NCBI RefSeq assembly: GCF_025399795.1
Contig: NZ_JAODTZ010000047.1
Coordinates: 1-64,000, forward strand
DNA length: 64,000 bases
Direction of reading: 5' to 3'
DNA from: Streptomyces rhizosphaerihabitans
Lineage (GTDB): Bacteria; Actinomycetota; Actinomycetes; Streptomycetales; Streptomycetaceae
The notes beneath the pieces are model-generated. The model was given only the letters and a program-made list of their open reading frames with translations, did not search any database and was not told the origin of the DNA. Position numbers and translations under genes: made by a program. This document shows, piece by piece, positions 11,393-20,222 of the stretch. Positions within the stretch are counted from its first letter, which is position 1; the number at the start of each line of letters is the position of its first letter.

Positions 11393-11422
11393 TTGCTGCG
11401 GACCGGTGACACGCCATAGAGT
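11393..11422 (+). promoter_or_regulatory. Candidate HrdB-type promoter for the parA-scpAB operon
   Basis: TTGCTG (11393-11398), 18-bp spacer, TAGAGT (11417-11422). It would give a leader of about 65 nt before the parA GTG. The rest of the 382-bp ald-parA gap holds the ald terminator and no supported gene. A TTGACA at 11339 lacks a good -10. Confidence 0.4.
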
Positions 11423-11494
11423 CGCCAACCGTCGGCATGGTGCCACGCTGACCTATCGAGAAGTTTCCTGGTCACCAAGGAGGTAAGACGACTT

Positions 11495-12664
11495 GTGAAT
11501 GAGTCGACATTTACTCCCGGGGGTGGTCAACCAGGAATGCCGGCGCGGGGCCAGAGCCCCACGGGGCTCGAGGCTGTCGGCTCCGTCGCTGTCCGCACCT
11601 TCGCAGCCCATCAGAGTCCCCGGATGACTCAGACAGCACACCCGAGCATGGATGGCCATCACGTGAACGCCATGGCCGGCAACGGAAGTGGCGGGAACCA
11701 CACCCACTTCGCCGACTACGACGAACTGCCCGAGGGGCACTTCTACGACCCCGACGCCGAGTACGAGCCCGATCCGGAGTACGCGGCCACGCTCGCGCCC
11801 GACGCGGCCCGTCAGCGCCGTGAGCGCGTCGGACCGACCGGACGCCCGCTGCCCTACTTCCCGATCCCGGGTCCGCTGACCAGTCACGGCCCCGCGACGA
11901 TCATCGCGATGTGCAACCAGAAGGGCGGCGTGGGCAAGACCACGTCGACCATCAACCTGGGGGCCGCGCTCGCGGAGTACGGACGCCGGGTGCTGCTCGT
12001 CGACTTCGACCCGCAGGGCGCGCTGTCCGTGGGTCTCGGCGTCAACCCGATGGAGCTCGACCTCACCGTCTACAACCTGCTCATGGAGCGGGGCATGGCG
12101 GCCGACGAGGTGCTCCTGAAGACGGCGGTCCCGAACATGGACCTGCTGCCCAGCAACATCGACCTGTCCGCCGCCGAAGTACAGCTGGTGAGCGAGGTCG
12201 CCCGCGAGTCCACGCTGCAGCGTGCCCTGAAGCCGCTGATGGCCGACTACGACTACATCGTGATCGACTGTCAGCCCTCGCTCGGCCTGCTCACCGTGAA
12301 CGCGCTGACGGCGGCCCACAAGGTGATCGTGCCGCTGGAGTGCGAGTTCTTCGCGCTGCGCGGTGTCGCACTGCTCACCGAGACGATCGAGAAGGTCCAG
12401 GAACGGCTCAACCCCGAGCTGGAGCTCGACGGCATCCTCGCCACGATGTACGACTCCCGCACGGTGCACAGCCGTGAGGTGCTCGCGCGCGTCGTCGAGG
12501 CCTTCGACGATCACGTCTACCACACCGTGATCGGCCGGACCGTCCGCTTCCCGGAGACCACGGTCGCCGGTGAGCCGATCACCACGTACGCCTCCAACTC
12601 CGTCGGTGCCGCCGCCTATCGTCAGCTCGCCAGGGAGGTGCTCGCCCGGTGTCACGCCGAGTGA
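11495..12664 (+). CDS. ParA-family chromosome-partition ATPase
   Basis: 389 aa from GTG 11495, with AAGGAGGT at 11477-11484. About 135 N-terminal residues are a polar linker. The ATPase core follows: IAMCNQKGGVGKTTSTINLG is the deviant Walker A with signature Lys, LLVDFDPQGALSVGLG is the A' motif, and YIVIDCQPSLG is Walker B. This is the ParA paralogue that heads the Streptomyces scpA-scpB operon, distinct from the parAB near oriC. It probably acts on chromosome or DNA positioning together with the condensin subunits downstream. It overlaps the next gene by 16 bp. Confidence 0.93.
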   Translation: MNESTFTPGGGQPGMPARGQSPTGLEAVGSVAVRTFAAHQSPRMTQTAHPSMDGHHVNAMAGNGSGGNHTHFADYDELPEGHFYDPDAEYEPDPEYAATLAPDAARQRRERVGPTGRPLPYFPIPGPLTSHGPATIIAMCNQKGGVGKTTSTINLGAALAEYGRRVLLVDFDPQGALSVGLGVNPMELDLTVYNLLMERGMAADEVLLKTAVPNMDLLPSNIDLSAAEVQLVSEVARESTLQRALKPLMADYDYIVIDCQPSLGLLTVNALTAAHKVIVPLECEFFALRGVALLTETIEKVQERLNPELELDGILATMYDSRTVHSREVLARVVEAFDDHVYHTVIGRTVRFPETTVAGEPITTYASNSVGAAAYRQLAREVLARCHAE

Positions 12665-13227
12665 GTCTCCCGGGGGCCGACGAACTGTTCCGTACCACCG
12701 GGGGCATGGCGCTCCAGTCGTCCACCCCCAACCGTCGGACCAACGGCGAGGCCCGGGTGCCGGCTCCGGCCGGCGAGAGCGACGCGGCGGCCGGGGAGGA
12801 CGCGCCCCAGTCGGTGCCCGTCCAGGGCGGTGACGGGGAGGGCGACGAACATGTCGCCGCCGGCGCCGAGTCGTCCGACGCGGGAGAGTCCCGCAGCCGG
12901 GGCGGTGCCCCGGACCGCTCGGGGCGGCGTCAGTCGGTGCAGGAAGGCTCTGCCGCCCCTTCCACGTCCGTGCAGTCGTCCCGCAAGCGGGGGCGCGCCG
13001 CGAACCGCCGGCCCAGCGGGCGGGAGCGGCACGACGAGAAGATCACGGTGTACGTGTCCGCCGAGGAGCTGATGGACCTCGAGCACGCGCGCCTGGTGCT
13101 CCGTGGGGAACACGGCCTCGCCGTCGACCGCGGGAGGATCGTCCGCGAGGCGGTCGCCGTGGTCCTCGCCGATCTGGAATCCCGCGGGGACGCGAGCATT
13201 CTCGTACGACGGCTGCGCGGGCGGTAG
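12649..13227 (+). CDS. Conserved hypothetical protein of the parA-scpAB operon
   Basis: 192 aa from GTG 12649, chosen because GGGAGGTG at 12633-12640 is 8 bases upstream; GTG 12661 (GTGA overlap) is 20 bases away. Residues 1-130 are low-complexity and Gly/Ser/Ala/Glu-rich. The C-terminal about 60 residues (DEKITVYVSAEELMDLEHAR then RGRIVREAVAVVLADLE) have the shape of a short ribbon-helix-helix-like DNA-binding fold. It overlaps parA and lies 18 bp before scpA. Role unknown; a DNA-binding accessory of ParA/condensin is plausible. Confidence 0.85.
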   Translation: MSRRVSLPGADELFRTTGGMALQSSTPNRRTNGEARVPAPAGESDAAAGEDAPQSVPVQGGDGEGDEHVAAGAESSDAGESRSRGGAPDRSGRRQSVQEGSAAPSTSVQSSRKRGRAANRRPSGRERHDEKITVYVSAEELMDLEHARLVLRGEHGLAVDRGRIVREAVAVVLADLESRGDASILVRRLRGR

Positions 13228-13245
13228 CGGTAGCCTTCGACGGCT

Positions 13246-14943
13246 ATGACCTCGAACGTCCCGCCCCCGTCCGCCGCCTCCGGCGGTCGTCGGCGTGCGC
13301 TGGGGCGTGGCCCGGGGACCGCGCCGGCCCCCGTCGAGACACCGTCCGAGCCGTCCGGCCCGTCCACCGAGCCGCCCGGGCCGCCCCCAGAGGGCGCCGA
13401 GAGGCCCGGAGGGCCCGGGACACCGTCCGAGCCCTCCGGGACGCCCGGAGGAGGCCCTGAGCCGTCCGTGATGCCCAGGACCTCGGGGGAACCGCCCGGG
13501 ACGCCTGGAGGCGGCCCTGAGCGGTCCGCGAGGCCCGCGGGGCCGCTGGAGCGATCGGCGGCGGCCGCAGAGGTGGCAGAGGTCGCCGAGGCGCCCCCGC
13601 CACCCCCGAGCCCGGCCGAGCCGACGCTGACCCCCACCGAGCCGTCCGGCCCGTCCACCGAGCCACCCGGGCCGCCCCCAGAGGGCGCCGAGAGGCCCGG
13701 AGGGCCCGGGACACCGTCCGAGCCCTCCGGGACGCCCGGAGGAGGCCCTGAGCCGTCCGTGATGCCCGGGATGCCGGCGGAGCCGCCTGAGGCGTCGGCG
13801 GAGGAACCTGGGCCGTTCGCCAGGTCTGAGACGCCGGTCGTGCCGCCCGGGGCACCCGGGGAGGGCACTGAACCGGCCGCGACGCGCCCGGCACCCCTGA
13901 GCGCCACCGAGCCGCGGGGGAAGCCCGCCGAGCCGTCCGGGGTGCCCGGGGCGGGCACTGAACCGGCCGCGATGTCCGCGGGCGTGTCCGTGCCGTCCGC
14001 CTCGCCCGAGCCGCCCGTCGAGCGTTCGGCGACGCCAGGGAAGGCGTCCGGCCCGGCTCCGGGGTCCGCGGTGCCCCCGGAGGGGGGCTCCGACGTTCCC
14101 GCCGACTCCGGTGACGGTGTCTTCAAGGTGCGGCTCTCGAATTTCGAGGGGCCCTTCGATCTGCTGCTCCAGCTGATCTCCAAGCACAAGCTCGACGTCA
14201 CGGAGGTGGCGCTCTCCAAGGTCACCGACGAGTTCATGGCGCACATCAGGGCGATGGGCCCGGACTGGGACCTCGACCAGACCACCGAGTTCCTGGTCGT
14301 CGCGGCGACGCTGCTCGATCTGAAGGCGGCCCGGCTGCTGCCGACCGCCGAGGTCGAGGACGAGGCCGATCTGGCCCTCCTGGAGGCGCGGGACCTGCTG
14401 TTCGCGCGGCTGCTCCAGTACCGCGCGTACAAACAGATCGCGGACATCTTCAACGCGCGTCTCGAAGAGGAGGCCCGCCGCTACCCCCGTACCGTCGGCC
14501 TGGAGGCGCAGTACGCCGAACTGCTGCCCGAGGTCGTCATCAGCATCGGAGCGGAGGGGTTCGCGAAGCTCGCCGTGAAGGCGATGCAGCCGAAGCCCAA
14601 GCCGCAGGTGTATGTCGACCACATCCACGCGCCGCTCGTCAGCGTGCAGGAACAGGCCCGGATCGTGGTGGCGCGGCTCCGGGAACTCGGCGAGGCCAGC
14701 TTCCGCTCGCTCGTCGAGGACACCGACGACACCCTCACGGTGGTCGCCCGCTTCCTGGCCCTGCTGGAGCTCTACCGGGAGAAGGTCGTCGCCCTGGACC
14801 AGGAGGAGGCCCTGGGGGACCTCATGGTGCGCTGGACGGGCGGGGAGGGCGACGACCGGCCGAAGGTGACCGACGAGTTCGACCGGCCCCCGGAAGCGGT
14901 GAAGGGCGAGACAGGGCGCGGCACCAAGGAGGAGAAGGCGTGA
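13246..14943 (+). CDS. scpA: Segregation and condensation protein A with a 290-residue Pro/Gly/Glu extension
   Basis: 565 aa from ATG 13246, about twice the usual 250-290 aa. The kleisin part begins near residue 290 at VFKVRLSNFEGPFDLLLQLI and contains TTEFLVVAATLLDLKAARLL and the C-terminal winged-helix segment ending near TVVARFLALLELYREKVV. It bridges SMC heads in condensin. The N-terminal extension is disordered and built of EPSGPSTEPPGPPPEGAE-like units, including a 129-bp duplication. The start may instead be internal, but the frame stays open with strong GC bias. It overlaps scpB by GTGA. Confidence 0.95.
   Translation: MTSNVPPPSAASGGRRRALGRGPGTAPAPVETPSEPSGPSTEPPGPPPEGAERPGGPGTPSEPSGTPGGGPEPSVMPRTSGEPPGTPGGGPERSARPAGPLERSAAAAEVAEVAEAPPPPPSPAEPTLTPTEPSGPSTEPPGPPPEGAERPGGPGTPSEPSGTPGGGPEPSVMPGMPAEPPEASAEEPGPFARSETPVVPPGAPGEGTEPAATRPAPLSATEPRGKPAEPSGVPGAGTEPAAMSAGVSVPSASPEPPVERSATPGKASGPAPGSAVPPEGGSDVPADSGDGVFKVRLSNFEGPFDLLLQLISKHKLDVTEVALSKVTDEFMAHIRAMGPDWDLDQTTEFLVVAATLLDLKAARLLPTAEVEDEADLALLEARDLLFARLLQYRAYKQIADIFNARLEEEARRYPRTVGLEAQYAELLPEVVISIGAEGFAKLAVKAMQPKPKPQVYVDHIHAPLVSVQEQARIVVARLRELGEASFRSLVEDTDDTLTVVARFLALLELYREKVVALDQEEALGDLMVRWTGGEGDDRPKVTDEFDRPPEAVKGETGRGTKEEKA
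13348..13767 (+). repeat. 129-bp near-identical duplication inside scpA
   Basis: Copy 1 at 13348-13476 and copy 2 at 13639-13767 differ at one base and lie 291 bp apart (97 codons, in frame). A diverged partial third unit lies between (from about 13480). The near identity points to recent duplication or gene conversion, and the length keeps the reading frame. Confidence 0.9.
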
Positions 14944-15596
14944 GCGAGGAGACCACCCACACCCCCGCGGGGCCGCGCACCGTCGCCGACCTCGGTCTCG
15001 GGCCCGCCCTGGAGGCCGTCCTGATGGTGGTGGACGAGCCGGCCACCGAGGAACACCTCGCCAGGATCCTCGAGCGGCCCAAGCGGCAGATCGCGGACGC
15101 ACTGCGCGCGCTGGCCGACGAATACACCGTCCAGGGCCGCGGTTTCGAGCTCAGGCTGATCGCGGGCGGCTGGCGCTTCTACTCGCGTCCCGAGTACGCG
15201 AGTGCCGTCGAACGCTTCGTCCTGGACGGTCAGCAGGCCCGGCTCACCCAGGCGGCCCTGGAGACGCTCGCCGTCGTCGCGTACCGCCAGCCGGTCAGCC
15301 GATCCAGGGTCTCGGCGGTCCGCGGAGTCAACTGTGACGGCGTGATGCGCACCCTCCTTCAGCGCGGTCTGGTCGAGGAGGCGGGCACGGAACCCGAAAC
15401 AGGTGCGATCCTGTACACGACGACGAACTACTTCCTGGAGCGAATGGGCCTGCGCGGTCTGGACGAGCTCCCGGAGCTCGCGCCCTTCCTCCCCGAGGCG
15501 GACGCGATCGAGGCCGAGACGCTGGAAGGGGTCCCGTCGTTCGATCCGGATGCACCGGATGCAGATGCAGACGACACGACGACGACGGAACTTTGA
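14940..15596 (+). CDS. scpB: Segregation and condensation protein B
   Basis: 218 aa from GTG 14940, overlapping the scpA stop as GTGA. Two winged-helix domains: residues about 20-90 (ALEAVLMVVDEPATEEHLAR), and about 95-170 with the conserved LTQAALETLAVVAYRQPVSR. ScpB dimers bind ScpA and regulate SMC-condensin. The acidic DADADD tail is typical of actinobacterial members. It abuts rluB as TGATG. Confidence 0.96.
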   Translation: MSEETTHTPAGPRTVADLGLGPALEAVLMVVDEPATEEHLARILERPKRQIADALRALADEYTVQGRGFELRLIAGGWRFYSRPEYASAVERFVLDGQQARLTQAALETLAVVAYRQPVSRSRVSAVRGVNCDGVMRTLLQRGLVEEAGTEPETGAILYTTTNYFLERMGLRGLDELPELAPFLPEADAIEAETLEGVPSFDPDAPDADADDTTTTEL

Positions 15597-16897
15597 TGCG
15601 AAGCAGTGGCAGTGGCAGTGGCAGTGGCAGCGGCAGGAACAGCGGGAGCGGCAACCCGCGGGGAACCGGTGGGAGCGGCGGTTCGCGCGGGAGCGGCAGT
15701 CCCCGTGGGACCGGCGGGGGCGGCGGCTCGCGTGGCAGCGGCAACCCGCGTGGGACCGGCGGGGGCGGCGGCTCGCGTGGAGCCGGTGGGAGCGGCAACC
15801 CTCGTGGAGCCGGCGGGAGCGGCAACCCTCGTGGAGCCGGTGGGAGCGGCACCCGTGGGACGGGTGGGAGCGGCTCCCAGCCGAGGAGTGCGGCGGCAGG
15901 CCGTGACGATCAGCCGAAGCGTCCCAGCAAGCCCCGTCCCGAGGAGCGCCGCTACGACGTAGGCCCCGGGGGCACGCACGAAGGCCCGAAGTCCGGGCGC
16001 GGAGCCTCGGCGCGCGGTGGCGCCAAGGGCGGCCCCAAGCAGGGCCAGCAGCGCGGCGGCCGTACCGAGCCCGCGCGCTCCCGCGAGTACGAGACCCGGA
16101 CCGAGGAGCGCAACCGCGACCGGTACGCGGGCAAGCCGGAGATCAAGCTGCCCAAGACCTTCCCGGGCGCCGAGGAGGAGGGCGAGCGCCTGCAGAAGAT
16201 CCTCGCGCGGGCGGGCTACGGCTCCCGGCGCGCCTGTGAGGAGCTGGTCGACCAGGCCAGGGTCGAGGTCAACGGCCAGATCGTCCTGGAGCAGGGTCTG
16301 CGCGTCGACACGGAGAAGGACGAGATCAAGGTCGACGGGCTGACCGTCGCGACGCAGTCGTACCAGTTCTTCTCGCTGAACAAGCCGTTCGGTGTCGTCT
16401 CCACGATGGAGGACAACGAGGGCCGCCAGTGCCTCGGCGACTACGTGACGAACCGCGAGACGCGGCTCTTCCACGTGGGCCGGCTCGACACCGAGACCGA
16501 GGGCGTCATCCTGCTCACCAACCACGGCGAGCTGGCGCACCGGCTGACCCATCCCAAGTACGGCGTGAAGAAGGTCTACCTCGCGCACGTCCAGGGCCCG
16601 ATCCCGCGTGACCTGGGCAAGCGGCTCAAGGACGGCATCCAGCTGGAGGACGGGTACGCCAAGGCGGACCACTTCCGGGTCGTCGAGCAGACCGGCAAGA
16701 ACTACCTCGTCGAGGTGACCCTGCACGAGGGCCGCAAGCACATCGTGCGCCGCATGCTCGCCGAGGCCGGCTTCCCGGTCGACAAGCTGGTGCGCGTCTC
16801 CTTCGGCCCGATCACCCTGGGCGACCAGAAGTCGGGCTGGCTGCGCCGCCTGTCGAACACCGAGGTCGGCATGCTCATGGCCGAGGTCGGTCTCTAA
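15596..16897 (+). CDS. rluB: 23S rRNA pseudouridine synthase of the RluB/RsuA family with repeat-rich N-terminus
   Basis: 433 aa from ATG 15596, sharing one base with the scpB stop. Residues 1-110 are Gly/Ser/Arg/Asn/Pro repeats, and 110-185 are basic and polar. An S4 RNA-binding domain starts near 197 (RLQKILARAGYGSRRACEEL). The catalytic domain has GRLDTETEGVILLTNHGEL with the nucleophilic Asp, then GRKHIVRRMLAEAGFPV. Family members make pseudouridine in the 23S (RluB) or 16S (RsuA) rRNA; position beside scpB favours RluB. The basic disordered arm may add non-specific RNA affinity. Confidence 0.93.
   Translation: MRSSGSGSGSGSGRNSGSGNPRGTGGSGGSRGSGSPRGTGGGGGSRGSGNPRGTGGGGGSRGAGGSGNPRGAGGSGNPRGAGGSGTRGTGGSGSQPRSAAAGRDDQPKRPSKPRPEERRYDVGPGGTHEGPKSGRGASARGGAKGGPKQGQQRGGRTEPARSREYETRTEERNRDRYAGKPEIKLPKTFPGAEEEGERLQKILARAGYGSRRACEELVDQARVEVNGQIVLEQGLRVDTEKDEIKVDGLTVATQSYQFFSLNKPFGVVSTMEDNEGRQCLGDYVTNRETRLFHVGRLDTETEGVILLTNHGELAHRLTHPKYGVKKVYLAHVQGPIPRDLGKRLKDGIQLEDGYAKADHFRVVEQTGKNYLVEVTLHEGRKHIVRRMLAEAGFPVDKLVRVSFGPITLGDQKSGWLRRLSNTEVGMLMAEVGL
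15601..15856 (+). repeat. Nested minisatellites in the rluB N-terminus (6-, 45- and 27-bp units)
   Basis: About five GGCAGT-type 6-bp units at 15605-15630. Three 45-bp units start at 15659, 15704 and 15749. Three 27-bp units start at 15776, 15803 and 15830. All unit lengths are multiples of three, so copy-number change would keep the rluB frame open. Confidence 0.85.
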
Positions 16898-17075
16898 CCC
16901 CGGAAGCCCCGGAGTCCCACGGCTCCCGCGGTCCCGCGGAGCTCCACGCGTACGACGGCCGGTCCCGGAACTTCTCCGGGGCCGGCCGATTCGTTTTCGC
17001 CTCCCCGGCGGTCTGTACCGGTGAGCGGACCACCGGTGTGCCCCGGTGCGCCCCGTGCGAGCGAAGGGAGCGGCG

Positions 17076-18044
17076 ATGACCGCGACGACGGACCGCGACG
17101 ATTTCGTCCGGCTGACCGATCCGTACCGGCGGGAGCTGCTCGCCCACTGCTACCGCATGCTCGGCTCGGTCGACGACGCCGAGGACCTCGTCCAGGAGAC
17201 GTATCTGCGGGCCTGGCGGTCCTACGAGGGGTACGAGGGCCGGGCTTCCTTGCGCACCTGGCTCTACCGGATCGCCACCAACACGTGTCTGACGGCCCTG
17301 GAGGGGCGAGGGCGCCGTCCACTTCCCACCGGGCTCGGCGGGCCGGGAGACGCACCCGAGGGGCCTCTGCGGGCCCCCGCGACGGACATCCCCTGGCTCC
17401 AGCCACTGCCCGACAGGCTCGTCGACCCGGCGACCGTCGTCGCGGCGCGCGGAAGCCTGCGGCTCGCCCTGGTCGCCGCGCTGCAGAACCTGCCCGCGCG
17501 GCAGCGGGCCGTGCTCATCCTGCGGGACGTGCTGGCCTGGCGGGCCTCCGAGGTGGCCGCCCTGCTCGACACGTCGACCGCGGCGGTCAAGAGCACCCTC
17601 CAGCGCGCGCGTGCCCGGCTCGACGAGGTCGCGCCGGAGGAGGACCTGGTGGTCGAGCCCGACGGGACCGACGACCGCGAACTCCTCGACCGCTATGTGA
17701 AGGCCTTCGAGGACGCCGACATGGAGTCGCTGCTGGGGCTGCTGCGGGACGGGGTCGAGCTGGAGATGCCGCCCCACCTGGAGTGGTTCAGCGGCAAGAA
17801 GGACGTCCTGCGGTTCCTGGGCGTACGGGTGCTGTCCGGGCGCGGGACGGGCTGGATCCGCATGGTGCCCGTCCGGGCCAACGGGCAGCCCGCCGTGGCA
17901 GCCTACGAGCGCGGGATCGACGGCGTGCTGCGAGCGCACTCCGTGCAGGTGCTCACCGTCGAGGCGGGCGGTGTCGCACGGCTCACCGTCTTCCTGGACC
18001 CGGGGCTGTTCGCCGCCTTCGACCTGCCCCGGATCCTCCCGTGA
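17076..18044 (+). CDS. ECF sigma factor with SnoaL-like C-terminal extension (TIGR02960/SigG type)
   Basis: 322 aa from ATG 17076 (AAGGGAG at 17064-17070). Region 2 is RLTDPYRRELLAHCYRML and DAEDLVQETYLRAWRSYEG; region 4 is LPARQRAVLILRDVLAWRAS with AAVKSTLQRARARLDE. A roughly 120-residue C-terminal domain (from RELLDRYVKAFEDADMESL) is the SnoaL/NTF2-like fold that replaces a separate anti-sigma factor in these ECF groups. It is followed with a GTGA overlap by a DinB-fold protein and then an exporter, suggesting a stress- or metabolite-responsive operon. No anti-sigma gene is adjacent. Confidence 0.92.
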   Translation: MTATTDRDDFVRLTDPYRRELLAHCYRMLGSVDDAEDLVQETYLRAWRSYEGYEGRASLRTWLYRIATNTCLTALEGRGRRPLPTGLGGPGDAPEGPLRAPATDIPWLQPLPDRLVDPATVVAARGSLRLALVAALQNLPARQRAVLILRDVLAWRASEVAALLDTSTAAVKSTLQRARARLDEVAPEEDLVVEPDGTDDRELLDRYVKAFEDADMESLLGLLRDGVELEMPPHLEWFSGKKDVLRFLGVRVLSGRGTGWIRMVPVRANGQPAVAAYERGIDGVLRAHSVQVLTVEAGGVARLTVFLDPGLFAAFDLPRILP

Positions 18045-18631
18045 ATCCCGGAGAGCTCCTGGAGCGGTCGTTCGCGTACACGCTGGGCAGCGTCGCCGCC
18101 GTGCCGCGCGAGGGCCTGCGGTGGCCGACGCCGTGCGCCGAGTGGGACCTCGGGGAATTGCTCCGCCACCTCGACGACTCGGTGGAAGCGCTCTACGAAG
18201 GCGTCGCGGACGGGCGGGTCGGGCTGTGTCCGGCTCGCCCCGCCGCCGATCCGGTGTGCGCCTTCCGCGAGCGGGCCGGCGCCCTCCTCGGCGCCTGGAC
18301 GGCGGTGTCCGCGGCGCCGCGCGTCCCGGCCGTGGGGGACCGGTCCCTCGACGCGGGGCTGCTGGTGGCCGTCGGCGCCCTGGAGATCGCGGTGCACGGC
18401 TGGGACGTCGCGCGGGCCTGCGGGCGGGGGCGGCCGATCCCGTCCGCGCTCGCCGTGGAACTGCTGCCTCTCGCGCACCTCGTGGTCGCGGACGCCGACC
18501 GCGGTGTGCGCTTCGCCGACCCCGTCGGCGTACCGCCGCGGACCCTGCCCGGCGGCCTGCTCCTCGCCTTCCTCGGCCGGCGCCCGCAGCCGCGATTCCT
18601 TTTCGGCGCGGGTCCGGTCCGTCTTCCGTGA
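18041..18631 (+). CDS. DinB/MDMPI-fold metal-binding protein (TIGR03086-like)
   Basis: 196 aa from GTG 18041, overlapping the sigma factor stop by four bases. PTPCAEWDLGELLRHLDDSV and LEIAVHGWDVARACGRGR are the two hallmark segments of the mycothiol-dependent maleylpyruvate isomerase N-terminal superfamily, with His residues for the metal site. Such proteins are often mycothiol S-transferases acting in detoxification. Its place between a sigma factor and an efflux pump fits a detoxification unit, but the substrate is unknown. Confidence 0.85.
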   Translation: MNPGELLERSFAYTLGSVAAVPREGLRWPTPCAEWDLGELLRHLDDSVEALYEGVADGRVGLCPARPAADPVCAFRERAGALLGAWTAVSAAPRVPAVGDRSLDAGLLVAVGALEIAVHGWDVARACGRGRPIPSALAVELLPLAHLVVADADRGVRFADPVGVPPRTLPGGLLLAFLGRRPQPRFLFGAGPVRLP

Positions 18632-18655
18632 TCGATCCTCACGGAAGGAACCGTC

Positions 18656-20128
18656 ATGACCGAAACCGCCGCACGCGCTCCCGTCCAGCAGCCGTCCGCC
18701 GTGCCCGCACCGCGTGTATGGACCGTGATCCTGGCCGGACTCGGGGCGCTGCTCTGTTCTCTCGACGTGGTCGTCGTGGCCACCGCCCTGCCCGCCCTGC
18801 GGGCCGACTTCGGGGCGAGCCTGTCCGACCTGGAGTGGACGATCAACGCGTACAACCTCGTGTTCGCCTGCCTCACCCTGACCGGTGCCGCGCTCGGCGA
18901 CCGCTTCGGGCGGCGGCGCATGTACGTCGTCGGGCTCGCCGTCTTCACGCTGGCCTCGGCCCTCGCGGCGCTCGCCCCGGGGCCGGGCCAGCTCATCGCC
19001 GCGCGGGTGCTTCAGGGAGCCGGCGCCGCCGTCCTGCTGCCGCTCACCCTGACCCTGATCAGCGAGGCGTTCCCGGCCGAGAAGCGGGGCGTCGCGATCG
19101 GAGTGTGGGGTGGGGTGACCGGCCTCGGTGTCGCGGCCGGTCCCGTGCTGGGAGGCGCCGTCACCGAGGGCCTGTCCTGGCAGTGGATCTTCTGGCTGAA
19201 CGTGCCGACCGGGCTCGCGATGCTGCCGCTGGCCGCGCTGAAACTGCGCGAGAGCCGCGGCCCCCGTCCGCAACTCGATGTCTTGGGGCTGCTGTTGGCC
19301 GCCGTCGGACTGACCGGCCTCGCCTGGGCACCGGTGCGGGCCCCGCAGGCGGGCTGGGGGAGCGCCGAGGTTCTGGGCGCGCTGGCCGTCGGAGTCGTCT
19401 TCACGGCGGCCTTCCTCGGCTGGGAGCGGTCGGGGGCGCGCTACCCGATGCTGCCGCTCGGGTACTTCCGGCGGCGCGCCTTCTCCACTGCCAACGGCGT
19501 CGCCTTCCTGACGTTCATGTCGCTGCTCGGCTCTCTGTTCATGATCACGCAGCTGTTCCAACTCGGGCTGGGCAACTCGCCGTTGCAGGCCGGCGTCCGC
19601 ATTCTGGTGTGGACCGGCATGCCCCTGCTCGTGGCACCGCTCGCGGGCGCGCTCGCCGACCGGTTCGGGAACAGGCCCTTCATGCTCGGCGGACTCGTTC
19701 TCCAGGCGACAGGCCTCGGACTGCTGGCCTGGCAGGTGCAGCCCGGTGTCGGCTACGGACGGCTGGTGCTGCCGCTGATCGTCGCGGGCATCGGTATCTC
19801 CATGGTCTTCCCCACGGTCGCGAACGCCGTGACCTCCTCGGTGCCGCCCGCCGACGCGGGTGTCGCCGCCGGCGTCAACAACGCGCTGCGCGAGCTGGGC
19901 GGGGTCTTCGGGATCGCCGTCGCCGCGGCCGTGTTCACGCGCTACGGGGGCTACGGCTCGGCGGACGACTTCGTCAACGGCTGCGGTCCGGCGCTGTGGG
20001 TCTCGGCGGGAGTCGCGGCCGCTGGAGCGCTCGTGGCCGCCCTCGCTCCGGCGCGCGCTCGGGCGCAGGGACCGGACGCGCACCGCGCCGAGGTCCGGCA
20101 GCCGGAGACGTCGCGCGCCCGGGTCTAG
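18656..20128 (+). CDS. MFS drug exporter, DHA2 (EmrB/QacA) family
   Basis: 490 aa, ATG 18656, 24 bp after the previous gene. Motifs include LCSLDVVVVATALPALRADF in TM1, GDRFGRRRMYVVGL in loop 2-3, and motif C-like GGVTGLGVAAGPVLGGAVTE in TM5. Length and hydrophobicity fit 14 transmembrane helices. Proton-driven efflux of a toxic compound is expected; specificity unknown. Its upstream partner genes suggest induction by the adjacent ECF sigma factor. Confidence 0.92.
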   Translation: MTETAARAPVQQPSAVPAPRVWTVILAGLGALLCSLDVVVVATALPALRADFGASLSDLEWTINAYNLVFACLTLTGAALGDRFGRRRMYVVGLAVFTLASALAALAPGPGQLIAARVLQGAGAAVLLPLTLTLISEAFPAEKRGVAIGVWGGVTGLGVAAGPVLGGAVTEGLSWQWIFWLNVPTGLAMLPLAALKLRESRGPRPQLDVLGLLLAAVGLTGLAWAPVRAPQAGWGSAEVLGALAVGVVFTAAFLGWERSGARYPMLPLGYFRRRAFSTANGVAFLTFMSLLGSLFMITQLFQLGLGNSPLQAGVRILVWTGMPLLVAPLAGALADRFGNRPFMLGGLVLQATGLGLLAWQVQPGVGYGRLVLPLIVAGIGISMVFPTVANAVTSSVPPADAGVAAGVNNALRELGGVFGIAVAAAVFTRYGGYGSADDFVNGCGPALWVSAGVAAAGALVAALAPARARAQGPDAHRAEVRQPETSRARV

Positions 20129-20222
20129 CGATCGGCCCGTCCTCCGCCACCCCGGCACGCAAGGCCGCCATGGCTTCCGTACCGGCGCCGGGAAACCGCA
20201 ACTTCCCTGGCCGAAAGCCTTG

